DNA of 36,562 nucleotides from Caryophanales bacterium UBA6879 (GCA_002449135.1 DKCH01000016.1:1-36562); one strand, 5' to 3'. Shown: positions 1-8,153, numbered from the stretch's first letter. Translations and numbers: made by a program. Notes: a model not told the origin generated them from the sequence alone.

Positions 1-66
1 TACGCTGTTCCCAAGAATAAAGATATTGAAGATCAAGAAAAGATATTTACATATATGATTCAATAA
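1..66 (+). CDS. C-terminal end of a truncated gene
   Basis: Frame 1 is open from the first base to a TAA at 64-66, giving a 21-residue tail that ends KIFTYMIQ. The start lies outside the window. The tail is too short to recognise. It is followed by about 100 bases without a gene and then by a cluster of AGTG-containing motifs that could belong to an insertion sequence, so it could be the end of a transposition gene, but nothing in the residues proves that. Confidence 0.4.
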   Translation, partial: YAVPKNKDIEDQEKIFTYMIQ

Positions 67-167
67 TTAATCATTTCTTTATTTTGCCCCTACAAAATAA
101 TCAGGTAAAATAAAACATTAAGTTAATCAAATAATTAGATTTTTTTGGGGGGTGTGCATGCCACCAT

Positions 168-232
168 GTAAAAGTGAGTTGTCGTGTATTAGTGAACACT
201 GTTCGTGTAAGAGTGGACTTAAAAAGTGGCTA
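168..232. repeat. Cluster of AGTG-type repeats, possible IS remnant
   Basis: Four related motifs occur in 65 bases: AAAAGTGAGTT, ATTAGTGAACA, AAGAGTGGACT and AAAAGTGGCTA. Two of them sit in a longer imperfect direct repeat (TGTAAAAGTGAGTTG and TGTAAGAGTGGACTT). Multiple repeated AAAGTGG-like transposase sites near the ends are known for IS21-family elements, so this may be the end of such an element. No transposase is visible in the window and no target duplication could be identified. The rest of the gap at 67-299 is A+T-rich and holds nothing else I can support. Confidence 0.25.
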
Positions 233-299
233 TTTTACTTTTTTTAATCACTATTACATGGCGTTAATTTATAAAAAGTCCATATTTATCGTTCTAAAT

Positions 300-335
300 A
301 AAAAAAGTTTGAAACCCTGAACAAGAGTATCAAAC
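300..335 (-). terminator. Terminator of the tRNA-Asp/tRNA-Phe operon
   Basis: Read on the minus strand, GTTTGA and TCAAAC form a 6-bp stem (positions 330-335 with 307-312), immediately followed by a run of seven T (306-300). It lies 14 bases downstream of the tRNA-Phe 3' end. Confidence 0.7.
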
Positions 336-348
336 AAATAACCTTTAA

Positions 349-424
349 TGGTGGCCCAAGGGGGAGTCGAACCCTCGACACAAGGATTTTCAGTCCTTTG
401 CTCTACCAGCTGAGCTATCGGGCC
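349..424 (-). tRNA. tRNA-Phe (GAA)
   Basis: The minus strand folds into a complete 76-nt cloverleaf. The 7-bp acceptor is GGCCCGA with TTGGGCC, the D arm is GCTC-AGCTGGTA-GAGC, the anticodon stem AAGGA/TCCTT closes the loop CTGAAAA (anticodon GAA), the T arm contains TTCGACT, and the 3' CCA is encoded. It follows tRNA-Asp by 7 bases and the two are probably processed from one transcript. Confidence 0.97.
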
Positions 425-431
425 ATTGCGC

Positions 432-507
432 TGGCGGATCAGACGGGAATCGAACCCGCGATCTTCTCCGTGACAGGGAGACATGTTAACCGCTACACCA
501 CTGATCC
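432..507 (-). tRNA. tRNA-Asp (GTC)
   Basis: This is a 76-nt minus-strand cloverleaf. The acceptor is GGATCAG with CTGATCC, the anticodon stem TCTCC/GGAGA closes the loop CTGTCAC (anticodon GTC), the T loop is TTCGATT, and CCA is encoded. It is the first gene of the pair with tRNA-Phe and is divergent from hrcA. Confidence 0.97.
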
Positions 508-613
508 AACGCAAGTATTATTTAAACATATTAAAAAATGAATAGCAAGCAAAATTTTTTATATTATTCTTTTTTATTATTTATATTGGATAATATAAAA
601 AAAATTAACAAAA

Positions 614-640
614 TTAGCACTATAGCCTTGACTTTGCTAA
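614..640 (+). promoter_or_regulatory. Degenerate second CIRCE-like operator
   Basis: TTAGCACTA (614-622), a 9-base spacer, then CTTTGCTAA (632-640). The outer TTAGCA and TGCTAA are separated by exactly the 15 bases of the CIRCE consensus. The left half matches 8 of 9 positions and the right half 6 of 9. The site overlaps the hrcA -35 hexamer at 628-633, where bound HrcA would block polymerase. It was recognised by spacing and is weaker than the downstream copy. Confidence 0.5.
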
Positions 641-655
641 AAGATAAGTTATACT
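628..655 (+). promoter_or_regulatory. Promoter of the hrcA-grpE-dnaK operon
   Basis: TTGACT (628-633) and TATACT (650-655) are separated by 16 bases, which is a strong vegetative sigma-A promoter. Transcription would begin near 661-663, inside the following CIRCE, so the operator lies at the 5' end of the mRNA as in other HrcA-controlled operons. Confidence 0.8.
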
Positions 656-659
656 TTTA

Positions 660-686
660 CTAGCACTTGAGATAAAAGAGTGCTAA
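660..686 (+). promoter_or_regulatory. CIRCE operator
   Basis: CTAGCACTT, 9 bases, GAGTGCTAA. The consensus is TTAGCACTC-N9-GAGTGCTAA, so there are two mismatches in the left arm and none in the right. It is the binding site of HrcA, whose gene begins 11 bases downstream, giving autoregulation that responds to heat or protein misfolding through GroE availability. Confidence 0.92.
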
Positions 687-697
687 GAAAGGAAGCT

Positions 698-1780
698 ATG
701 GCATATTCAAGACAAGATGCAATATTAAAATACATCATTGAAGAATTTGTTATCACTGCTCAACCTGTTGGTTCTAATACCTTACTTAAGAAGTATAATT
801 TACCATACTCCTCAGCAACTATTAGAAATGATATGGCTGAACTTGAGAATGAAGGATATCTTGAAAAGACCCATACTTCATCCGGAAGAATTCCATCTTC
901 TAAAGGTTACAAGTACTATGCGGAACATATTAAAAACAATGTTAACAGCACTGATGTTGACGAGGCTTTTAAGAAAGAGTTTCAATTAGTCTTAGCTAAA
1001 AAATCACAATCAGTAGAAGACATCATGGAAAAATCATGTCAAGTTTTATCTGATATGACTTCTATGGCTGCTGTTGTGTTAGGAAATAGATCAGAAGATG
1101 AACATTTGGTTTCGTTATCTACTGTTCTATTATCACCTACTACAATGACTTCTATTATGGTTACTGATCGTGGTTATGTTGAGAATAAGACATTCGTAAT
1201 TGCAAATCAGGAAGAAGGAAATAATATCTCCAAATGTCTTGAAATCTTGAATAAAAGGTTAGCAGGCACTTCAATTAATCAGTTATCAGAAAAGACCTTG
1301 GCTTTAAAACCAATCTTAACTAGTATCTTAGGAAAATCATCCAATATTGTTCTTGATTCATTAATTGAAGCATTCGTAAGTTTCGCTAAAGATAGAGTTA
1401 AGTCTTATGGCAGTGAGAATTTAATTGATTTACCTGATTATGAATCAGATTCAAAAAAGTTACAATCAATTATTGACTTACTTCATGATCCACTTGAACT
1501 TTCCAATCTTGTTAACGAAAGTGATGAAGGAAAAGTATCTCTAGCTTTTCCAAAAGATAAAAAAGACGTTGTCGTTGTTTCTCAGGATTGTAATATTGCT
1601 GATTTACCATCAACTAAATTAGCAGTAGTAGGACCTCAGAGAATGGATTATAAGAAAATTATTTCTACTTTAAATTATATTGTTAATGAGCTTAACAAGT
1701 ATTTTAAAGAAGCAAATGATGATAATAAAAATCAAAGCTCTAGAAAGAAGGTAAAAGATGGCGGAAGAAGTGAAAAATGA
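698..1780 (+). CDS. hrcA: Heat-inducible transcription repressor HrcA
   Basis: HrcA is the dimeric repressor that binds CIRCE and silences chaperone operons when GroEL is free. The N-terminal 75 residues are a winged helix-turn-helix (SRQDAILKYIIEEFV, then SSATIRNDMAELE and SSGRIPS), followed by the GAF-like and dimerisation regions expected of the family. The length of 360 aa is normal. I chose ATG 698 because AAAGGAAG lies five bases upstream; the in-frame GTG at 680 falls inside the CIRCE and lacks a ribosome site. The last 23 bases overlap grpE, so the two are translationally coupled. It is the first gene of the chaperone operon, as in Bacillus. Confidence 0.97.
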   Translation: MAYSRQDAILKYIIEEFVITAQPVGSNTLLKKYNLPYSSATIRNDMAELENEGYLEKTHTSSGRIPSSKGYKYYAEHIKNNVNSTDVDEAFKKEFQLVLAKKSQSVEDIMEKSCQVLSDMTSMAAVVLGNRSEDEHLVSLSTVLLSPTTMTSIMVTDRGYVENKTFVIANQEEGNNISKCLEILNKRLAGTSINQLSEKTLALKPILTSILGKSSNIVLDSLIEAFVSFAKDRVKSYGSENLIDLPDYESDSKKLQSIIDLLHDPLELSNLVNESDEGKVSLAFPKDKKDVVVVSQDCNIADLPSTKLAVVGPQRMDYKKIISTLNYIVNELNKYFKEANDDNKNQSSRKKVKDGGRSEK

Positions 1781-2396
1781 AAAAGACAAAGTACTAGATA
1801 AAGAAAAGAAAACTGACGAGAAAGAAAAGTCAGATAAGAATGTAGAAAAAGAACTTACTGAAGTTGAAAAACTTAAAAACCAATTATCATTTGTTCAATC
1901 TGATAATCAAAAGTTAAAAGATGAAATAAATAATTGGAAAAATAAGTTCTACGAAGCATATGCTGATCTTTCTAACACTCGTAAGTCTTTGGAAAAAGAT
2001 CATCAAGAGTTAATTAAGTATCGTTCAGTTTCATTCATTGAAAAACTGATTCCGACACTTGATAGCTTCGAAATGGCTTTAAAAGCTGAAATAAATGATC
2101 CAGTTGTTAAGAATTATGCTTATGGATTCAAAATGATTTTGGATAATATTTACCAGGCTTTTAAAGATGAGGGCGTTACATTTATTGAGCCAGCAATATC
2201 AAGCAAGTTTAATGAAAAAGAAATGCATGCTATTGCTACAAAAGAAGGTAAAGAAGACAATTTAGTAACTAAGGTCTTAACCCGTGGTTATAAACTTCAC
2301 GATCGACTTATTCGTCCAGCGATGGTTGAAGTAAGCAAAGTTAAAAAGGATGAAGAAAAGAAAGAAAGTAACAAGGAAACTTGTGAAAATAAATAA
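1758..2396 (+). CDS. grpE: Nucleotide exchange factor GrpE
   Basis: GrpE releases ADP from DnaK in the cytoplasmic Hsp70 cycle. The 212-aa protein has a highly charged Lys/Glu-rich N-terminus (about 1-40), a long coiled-coil segment (about 40-95, containing NKFYEAYADLSNTRKS), the conserved LIPTLDSFEMAL helix, and the C-terminal beta domain ending in LHDRLIRPAMVEVSK. It starts inside the 3' end of hrcA and ends 17 bases before dnaK. The tail after the beta domain is again rich in Lys and Glu. Confidence 0.96.
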   Translation: MAEEVKNEKDKVLDKEKKTDEKEKSDKNVEKELTEVEKLKNQLSFVQSDNQKLKDEINNWKNKFYEAYADLSNTRKSLEKDHQELIKYRSVSFIEKLIPTLDSFEMALKAEINDPVVKNYAYGFKMILDNIYQAFKDEGVTFIEPAISSKFNEKEMHAIATKEGKEDNLVTKVLTRGYKLHDRLIRPAMVEVSKVKKDEEKKESNKETCENK

Positions 2397-2413
2397 TAGG
2401 GAGGATTTTATTT

Positions 2414-4252
2414 ATGGCAAAAGAAATTATTTTAGGTATTGATTTAGGTACTACTAACTCTGTAGTTTCCTACATGCAAGCTGATGGTAACGTTAAAGTT
2501 ATTCCTAATCCTGAAGGGCATAACACTACTCCATCAGTAGTTTCATTCAAGAGTAATGGTGAAGAAATTGTTGGTGATGCTGCTAAAAGACAAATGGTTA
2601 CTAACCCAGATACTGTTTATTCTATTAAAAGAAAGATGGGTAGTGACTATAAAGTTCATATTGGTTGCATTAACAAGGATTTTACTCCACAAGAAATTTC
2701 TGCAAAAGTTTTAGCTTATATGAAGAAATATGCAGAAGATAATATTGGACACGAAGTTAAAAAAGCTGTTATTACTTGTCCTGCATACTTTAATGATGCT
2801 CAAAGACAAGCTACTAAGGATGCTGGTACTATCGCTGGCTTAGATGTTGTTCGTGTTATTAACGAACCTACTGCTGCTGCTTTAGCTTATGGTATTAAAA
2901 CTGATAAAGAACAATCTTTAATGGTTTTTGACCTTGGTGGTGGTACATTAGATGTTACTATTTTAAATATTGCTGATGGTGTTTATGAAGTTGTCGCTAC
3001 TTCTGGTGATACTAACTTAGGTGGTGATGATTGGGATAAAGCTATTTCTGATTATTTAGTTGCCCAAATCAAACAACAATCTGGTGTTGATTTATCAGAT
3101 AACAAGATGGCTTTACAAAGATTGAAGGATGAATCTGAAAAAGCTAAGATTACATTATCTAGTTCCTTAGAAGCTTCTATTAACTTACCTTTCATCGCTT
3201 TCAATCAAAATGGACCTGTCAACTTTGAAACTACTTTAACTAGAGCTAAATTTGAAGAATTAACTAAGAATTTACTCTTAAGATGTGAAGAACCTGTCAA
3301 GAAAGCCTTAGCTGATGCTAAATTAACTTTCAATGATTTAAATACTATTCTTTTAATCGGTGGTTCTACTAGAATGCCTGCTGTTCAGGAATTAGTTAAG
3401 AGAATTACTGGTAAACAACCTAATATGTCAGTTAACCCTGATGAAGCTGTTTCTATTGGTGCTTCTATTCAAGGTGCTGTTATTGCTGGTGATTTAAAGG
3501 ATATTGTTTTACTTGATGTAACTCCTTTAACTTTAGGTATTGAGACTATGGGTGGCGTTATGACTCCACTTATTCCTAGAAATACTACTATTCCTACTAC
3601 TAAATCTCAAATCTTCTCTACTGCTGAAGATAACCAACCTGCTGTTGATGTTGTTGTCTACCAAGGTGAAAGACCAATGGCTCACGATAACAAGATGTTA
3701 GGTCACTTTAAACTCGATGGTATCCGTCCAGCTAGAAGAGGTCAACCTAGAATTGAAGTTACATTCTCTATTGATGTTAATGGTATTGTTAATGTCAAAG
3801 CTAAGGATTTAGATACTCAAAAAGAACAACAAATTACTATCTCTAACTCCTCTGGTCTTTCTAAAGAAGAAATCGATAGAATGGTCAAAGAAGCTGAAGC
3901 TAATAAAGAAGCTGATGAAAAGAGAAAAGGTGATGTCGAAATTAGAAACAAAGCCGAGCAATTAGTTGGTGATATTGATGATCAATTAGCTAAGAATGGT
4001 GACAAGATGGATGCTAACACCAAAGCTCAAACTCAAGCTTTAAGAGATGAAGTTAAACAAGCCTTAGATAAGAATGATATCGAAACCTTAAAGGCTAAAC
4101 TTGATCAACTTGAAAAGATGGCTGCTAATGCTAGTAACTATCAACAACAAGCTAATACTAATAGTTCTACTACAGAAACTAATACTAGTAGTGAGCCTCA
4201 TACTGAAGATGGTAAGACCGTCTATGATGCCAACTACACTGAAAAGAAGTAG
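2414..4252 (+). CDS. dnaK: Chaperone DnaK (Hsp70)
   Basis: ATP-driven chaperone for nascent and misfolded proteins. At 612 aa it has normal length. The actin-like ATPase shows GIDLGTTNS at the N-terminus, DLGGGTLDV near 173 and LIGGSTRMP near 315. The interdomain linker and substrate-binding start are DIVLLDVTPLTLGIET, and the helical lid is followed by a flexible Asn/Thr/Ser/Gln-rich tail that ends in EKK. The ribosome site is AGGGAGG, and codons are strongly biased as expected for a highly expressed gene. It is the third gene of the operon; an intrinsic terminator follows before dnaJ. Confidence 0.99.
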   Translation: MAKEIILGIDLGTTNSVVSYMQADGNVKVIPNPEGHNTTPSVVSFKSNGEEIVGDAAKRQMVTNPDTVYSIKRKMGSDYKVHIGCINKDFTPQEISAKVLAYMKKYAEDNIGHEVKKAVITCPAYFNDAQRQATKDAGTIAGLDVVRVINEPTAAALAYGIKTDKEQSLMVFDLGGGTLDVTILNIADGVYEVVATSGDTNLGGDDWDKAISDYLVAQIKQQSGVDLSDNKMALQRLKDESEKAKITLSSSLEASINLPFIAFNQNGPVNFETTLTRAKFEELTKNLLLRCEEPVKKALADAKLTFNDLNTILLIGGSTRMPAVQELVKRITGKQPNMSVNPDEAVSIGASIQGAVIAGDLKDIVLLDVTPLTLGIETMGGVMTPLIPRNTTIPTTKSQIFSTAEDNQPAVDVVVYQGERPMAHDNKMLGHFKLDGIRPARRGQPRIEVTFSIDVNGIVNVKAKDLDTQKEQQITISNSSGLSKEEIDRMVKEAEANKEADEKRKGDVEIRNKAEQLVGDIDDQLAKNGDKMDANTKAQTQALRDEVKQALDKNDIETLKAKLDQLEKMAANASNYQQQANTNSSTTETNTSSEPHTEDGKTVYDANYTEKK

Positions 4253-4263
4253 TAAATAATATA

Positions 4264-4293
4264 ACCTAGAAGTGCTTAGCTTCTAGGTTTTTT
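4264..4293 (+). terminator. Intrinsic terminator between dnaK and dnaJ
   Basis: ACCTAGAAG and CTTCTAGGT form a 9-bp stem with a 7-base loop, followed by TTTTTT. It ends 13 bases before the dnaJ start codon. No promoter fits between it and dnaJ, so dnaJ is probably expressed by partial read-through, setting a DnaK-to-DnaJ ratio above one. Confidence 0.85.
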
Positions 4294-4306
4294 ATGGGAG
4301 GGGATT

Positions 4307-5452
4307 ATGGCAGAAAAACAAGATTATTATGAGGTCTTAGGAGTAGATAAAAATGCTACAGACCAAGAAATTAAAATGGCTTATTTGAAGTTAGCCAAAA
4401 AATATCACCCTGATGTTAATAAAGAGCCTGGCGCTGAAGAAAAGTTCAAACAAATTACTGAGGCTTATGAAGTTTTAAAAGATCCACAAAAGAGAAAACA
4501 ATATGATCAATTTGGTTTTGGTGGAGTTGATCCAAATCAAGCTGGTTTTAATGGTTTTAACAATGGTGGACAAGGTTTTGATGATGTTGATTTAGGTGAT
4601 ATCTTCTCTCAATTTTTCGGTGGTGGATTCACTTCTTCTAATCGTTCACGTAGAAAAGCAGGTCCTATGAAAGGTGAGGATAAGGTAATTAGAATTAAAC
4701 TTGCCTTTATGGATGCTATTAATGGTACAACTATTAATATCCCTATTGAATATGATGAAACTTGTACTTCTTGTAATGGTACAGGTGCAAAAAATGGAAC
4801 TAGTTTTACTACATGTTCTTATTGTAATGGGACTGGTGTTATAAGAACACAACAAAGATCGATATTTGGTACAGTTTCTCAACAATCGGTTTGTCCTCAT
4901 TGTCAAGGAACAGGTAAAATTATTTCTGAAAAATGCCCTGATTGTAATGGCTTAGGTTATAAACATGTTCGTACCAATTTAGAAATTAAGATTCCTGCTG
5001 GTATAAATACTGGTGAATCTATTAGAGTTTCTGGTAAAGGCGGTCATGGTTATAATGGTGGTCCTAATGGTGATTTGTATATTGAAGTTAATGTGGCAGA
5101 TGATAAAACATTCAAAAGAGAAGGTAATGATATTCACACCAATGTTAATGTCCCTATCATTGATTTAATTTTAGGATGTACTATCACTTGTGATACAGTA
5201 TATGGCCCATTAGATGTTGAAATTAAAGGTGGAACTAATCCTGATGGCATTTTAAAACTTAAAGGAAAAGGTGTAAAAACCAATCGTTCCTATGAAAATA
5301 ATGGTGATCAATATATTCATATTAATCCTGTTATGCCTTCTCGCTTAACTAAGGAAGAAGTTGATTGCTTACAAAAAGTTAGAGAAATCGAGAAGAATAA
5401 ACCTTCTAATTCCTCAATCTTTGAAAAGATTAAATCAAGATTTAAAAAGTAA
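4307..5452 (+). CDS. dnaJ: Co-chaperone DnaJ (Hsp40)
   Basis: DnaJ delivers substrates to DnaK and stimulates its ATPase. The 381-aa type I protein has a J domain (about 5-70) with HPD at 34-36, a Gly/Phe-rich linker (about 72-110) and four zinc-finger repeats (CTSCNGTG, CSYCNGTG, CPHCQGTG, CPDCNGLG, about 147-215), followed by the two C-terminal beta domains. The translation start is preceded directly by GGGAGGGGATT, an unusually G-rich ribosome site whose GGGGATT (4300-4306) is complementary to the C-rich loop of the small RNA encoded at 20986-21134. Confidence 0.98.
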   Translation: MAEKQDYYEVLGVDKNATDQEIKMAYLKLAKKYHPDVNKEPGAEEKFKQITEAYEVLKDPQKRKQYDQFGFGGVDPNQAGFNGFNNGGQGFDDVDLGDIFSQFFGGGFTSSNRSRRKAGPMKGEDKVIRIKLAFMDAINGTTINIPIEYDETCTSCNGTGAKNGTSFTTCSYCNGTGVIRTQQRSIFGTVSQQSVCPHCQGTGKIISEKCPDCNGLGYKHVRTNLEIKIPAGINTGESIRVSGKGGHGYNGGPNGDLYIEVNVADDKTFKREGNDIHTNVNVPIIDLILGCTITCDTVYGPLDVEIKGGTNPDGILKLKGKGVKTNRSYENNGDQYIHINPVMPSRLTKEEVDCLQKVREIEKNKPSNSSIFEKIKSRFKK

Positions 5453-5456
5453 AGTA

Positions 5457-5494
5457 AAAAGCCTCGAATACAAATTAGTAAACGAGGCTTTTTT
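5457..5494. terminator. Bidirectional terminator between dnaJ and the HIT gene
   Basis: AAAAGCCTCG and CGAGGCTTTT form a 10-bp stem around a 16-base loop, with T runs on both strands (six T after the plus arm, five on the minus side). It serves dnaJ from the left and the convergent HIT-family gene from the right. Confidence 0.88.
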
Positions 5495-5515
5495 AATGGA
5501 TTAATTTTATTTATA

Positions 5516-5953
5516 CTATTTTTCTAAATATGGAAGAATCTTGTTAGCAATTTCTTTGCATTCTTCAATAGTAGCAACTTTTCTATTAGGATTCATAGCA
5601 AAAGTAGCACCCCATTCAAATGAATCAGTATGATATTTAGGAACTAAATGGAAATGAAGATGATTTAATGTATCAGAATAAGCGCCGAAATTAATTTTAT
5701 CTGGATTAAAAGCTTTGTGTAAAGCCTTAGTAACGTTTTTAACATCCTTCATAAATAAATCCATTTCTTCATCAGATAATTCAGAAATGTCACCAACATG
5801 ATCCTTATAGGCGACAATAACTCTACCATAATGAGATTGTTCTTTAAAAACAAAAAGAGTAGAAACCTTTAAATCACAAACACGATAACCGAACTTTTCA
5901 TATAAGCTTGGATTTTCATCTTTCATACAATAACAGCAATTTTTATCTTTCAT
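5516..5953 (-). CDS. HIT-family nucleotide hydrolase
   Basis: The 145-aa protein carries the histidine triad HLHFHLVPK near residue 100, the active-site signature of HIT hydrolases that cleave nucleoside phosphoramidates or dinucleoside polyphosphates such as Ap4A. The N-terminal CCYC is a possible metal-binding pair that occurs in some bacterial members. FGRV-type residues (HYGRVIVAYKDHV) precede the core helices. Its exact substrate cannot be read from sequence. It is monocistronic, convergent with dnaJ, with AAGGAG upstream of the start and a short shared upstream region with the divergent gene at 6020. Confidence 0.88.
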   Translation of the reverse strand: MKDKNCCYCMKDENPSLYEKFGYRVCDLKVSTLFVFKEQSHYGRVIVAYKDHVGDISELSDEEMDLFMKDVKNVTKALHKAFNPDKINFGAYSDTLNHLHFHLVPKYHTDSFEWGATFAMNPNRKVATIEECKEIANKILPYLEK

Positions 5954-6019
5954 AATTAACTCCTTTACTTCTTAATTTTATCACTTTTAAATTAAAAGTA
6001 ATTATGTTAATTTATTATC

Positions 6020-7327
6020 ATGAATAAAAGCAGTTTAAAGTCTTCCTTAAAATCTTCTTTATCCATTTTAAAAAGAAATTTAATTAGTTTAAGTAAATTA
6101 GACAAAAATAAATTTACTTATTCTGAAAAGTATTTTTATTCTACTTTAACTTATCAAATACCTTTTTTAGATAGTTTATTAAAAAATAAAAGACAGGACT
6201 TATTAAATTACAAAAGAGCTAAAGGAATAATAGTTAGTTTAGTATTTTTAAATTTACAAAATGATTTTGATTTTAAAAAATACAATATTAATTTGGAACA
6301 AACATCTTTTGATATTTTGAATTATAAGGTCCAAAAAAATTATTCTAATAATTTAGAATTACAAAATAAATTTAAAATTGCAAAAAGAAATCTCACTTTA
6401 ATGGCAAGTGTTGATTTATATCATTCTCAGTGCCAATCTTTTGATGAGCTTACTAAAAGCGGCTATCCTTTGCTTTTAGGAAGAAATCTATATGATGAAA
6501 TTGAAAAAAATTTAGGTTACTTGGTATTAAATTGTTATAAAAATTTAGAGGATCTAACAAGTTTAGTAAATTATTCTAAATACCTAGATAGTTATTATAA
6601 AACATATAACGATTTGGTTTTGGAATTGGTTTTTAAATTTATTAAACAATATAAGTTTACTCCCTTAGTTTCTCGTTCCCATTTTATTAAAAGAAAAATT
6701 GATGATTTATATTTTATTCAAAATAAGAAAAAAATAATAATTGAGGATTTTATAAATAAAAATAAAATTGAAAGAAGCTTTTTTGCTAGTACTTTATTAA
6801 TTTTATTAGACTTAAAAAGTCAATTTCAAGAAGACTATTTAACATATATGGATTACGATCTTCCTTTAGTCTTTTCTTCATATTTAGAAGTATTAACTAA
6901 TATAAGTATAAATTTGGATAAGAATGATTTAATTAATTTTAATTTAGATTCTTATTTAAAAAAACTTGATTCTAGCTTAGTTCCAGCTTTTTTGAAATGT
7001 TCTAATAGAAAAATAATTGAATTAAATCCTCTTTTAGAAAAGAACAGTTTAGAAAATTTAGTTATAAATACTATTAAGAAATATTTTAAAAAAGAAAGTG
7101 AAAGATTTATTTATCTTTATTTACTTTCTATTGAATTATCTAAAGGGACATCTTTTAGTTTTTATTATAAAGATGTTAAAGTTTTTTCTTTTGAAGATTT
7201 TCTAAAAGTTGAGGAAGTTTTATTAAATCTTTTAAATACATGTTTTAATTTTTTTACTTTTAATAATTTACAAGAATTAAAAGATTTAATTAAAATTGAA
7301 AATAATCTATTTAAAACTTTAATTTAG
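6020..7327 (+). CDS. Hypothetical 435-aa protein
   Basis: I do not recognise this gene. It encodes a largely helical, Lys/Asn/Leu/Phe-rich protein without a clear signal peptide, transmembrane segment or catalytic motif. The N-terminus is a run of Lys-Ser-Ser-Leu repeats (KSSLKSSLKSSL) that could form an amphipathic helix. There is no clear ribosome-binding site before ATG 6020, so it may be weakly translated or leaderless. The base composition is even more A+T-rich than its neighbours. Its last 17 bases overlap the convergent sir2 gene. An intact reading frame of this length argues for a real gene. Confidence 0.75.
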   Translation: MNKSSLKSSLKSSLSILKRNLISLSKLDKNKFTYSEKYFYSTLTYQIPFLDSLLKNKRQDLLNYKRAKGIIVSLVFLNLQNDFDFKKYNINLEQTSFDILNYKVQKNYSNNLELQNKFKIAKRNLTLMASVDLYHSQCQSFDELTKSGYPLLLGRNLYDEIEKNLGYLVLNCYKNLEDLTSLVNYSKYLDSYYKTYNDLVLELVFKFIKQYKFTPLVSRSHFIKRKIDDLYFIQNKKKIIIEDFINKNKIERSFFASTLLILLDLKSQFQEDYLTYMDYDLPLVFSSYLEVLTNISINLDKNDLINFNLDSYLKKLDSSLVPAFLKCSNRKIIELNPLLEKNSLENLVINTIKKYFKKESERFIYLYLLSIELSKGTSFSFYYKDVKVFSFEDFLKVEEVLLNLLNTCFNFFTFNNLQELKDLIKIENNLFKTLI

Positions 7328-8030
7328 AAAAGACATCACCTAATTTACAATTTAAATAAGTAAAATTAGATACCGGGCAATCAGATAAGTTAATTAAATA
7401 TTTCTTATCCCCATTAAAATAATCTATAAAGGAAGCAGCTGGATAGACCTTTAAAGAAGTTCCCCCGACTATTAAAAGATCAGCTTCTTCTAGTTTTTTA
7501 ATTGCTAATTCGATATTTTTATAATTTAATTCTTCCCCATATAAAACCACATCTGGTTTAATTAAACCACCGCATTTTGGACAATATGGTACTAAGCCCA
7601 TATTCATAATTTCTTTTAAAGAATAAAATTGATGACATTTTATGCAGTGATTTGAATGGATAGTTCCATGTAGTTCAATAACATTTTTGCTACCAGCCAT
7701 TTGATGAAGACCATCTATATTTTGAGTTATTATTGTTAAATCTTTTTTCTTTTCTAGTTCAGCTAATTTAATATGTGTAATATTTGGTTTGGCGTTAGGA
7801 AATACCATTTTTGATTTGTAAAATTCATAAAACTTATCAGGATGAGAAAAAAAGAAATCATGAGAAACAATATCTTCAGCACTTAAATTGTTTGTAAAAA
7901 TCCCATGAGCAGAACGAAAATCAGGTATATTTGATTCTGTGGAAACTCCTGCTCCTCCAAAAAATACGATTTTCTTTGCATTATTAATATCAACATTTAA
8001 TTTTTGTATTAAATTATCTAGTTGTGGCAT
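7311..8030 (-). CDS. cobB: Sir2-type NAD-dependent protein deacylase (sirtuin)
   Basis: Sirtuins remove acyl groups from lysines, consuming NAD and releasing nicotinamide and O-acyl-ADP-ribose. The 239-aa protein has the Rossmann NAD signature GGAGVSTESNIPDFRS near 25-40, the catalytic segment TQNIDGLHQMAG and the acceptor histidine in ELHGT, a zinc ribbon with two CxxC pairs (HCIKCH and YCPKCG), and GGTSLKVYPAA. The ribosome site is AAGGAGG. It converges on and overlaps the orphan gene at 6020, and is divergent from the alaS leader. The symbol follows family usage. Confidence 0.95.
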   Translation of the reverse strand: MPQLDNLIQKLNVDINNAKKIVFFGGAGVSTESNIPDFRSAHGIFTNNLSAEDIVSHDFFFSHPDKFYEFYKSKMVFPNAKPNITHIKLAELEKKKDLTIITQNIDGLHQMAGSKNVIELHGTIHSNHCIKCHQFYSLKEIMNMGLVPYCPKCGGLIKPDVVLYGEELNYKNIELAIKKLEEADLLIVGGTSLKVYPAASFIDYFNGDKKYLINLSDCPVSNFTYLNCKLGDVFSKLKF

Positions 8031-8109
8031 ATTTTTACCTCCTTAGATATTATAATTTATAAATTTCAATTAGGATAATTACTTATTTTAATTTTTTAAT
8101 ATATACATA

Positions 8110-8138
8110 TTGAAATTTTGGAATGTTTTTTTTATATT
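8110..8138 (+). promoter_or_regulatory. Promoter of the alaS operon
   Basis: TTGAAA (8110-8115) and TATATT (8133-8138) are separated by 17 bases. Initiation would fall near 8145, giving a leader of roughly 165 bases that carries the T-box. Confidence 0.65.
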
Positions 8139-8153
8139 ATAAATGTTCTATTG

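Noticed and set aside
269..514. 81-aa minus-strand frame over the tRNA genes
   Set aside because: It lies across tRNA-Phe and tRNA-Asp and is explained by their sequence; no ribosome site.
680..697. GTG start for hrcA at 680
   Set aside because: It falls within the CIRCE operator and has no ribosome site; ATG 698 has AAAGGAAG at the right distance.
4646..4906. Minus-strand frame within dnaJ
   Set aside because: Shadow of the dnaJ zinc-finger region; low-complexity translation and no ribosome site.
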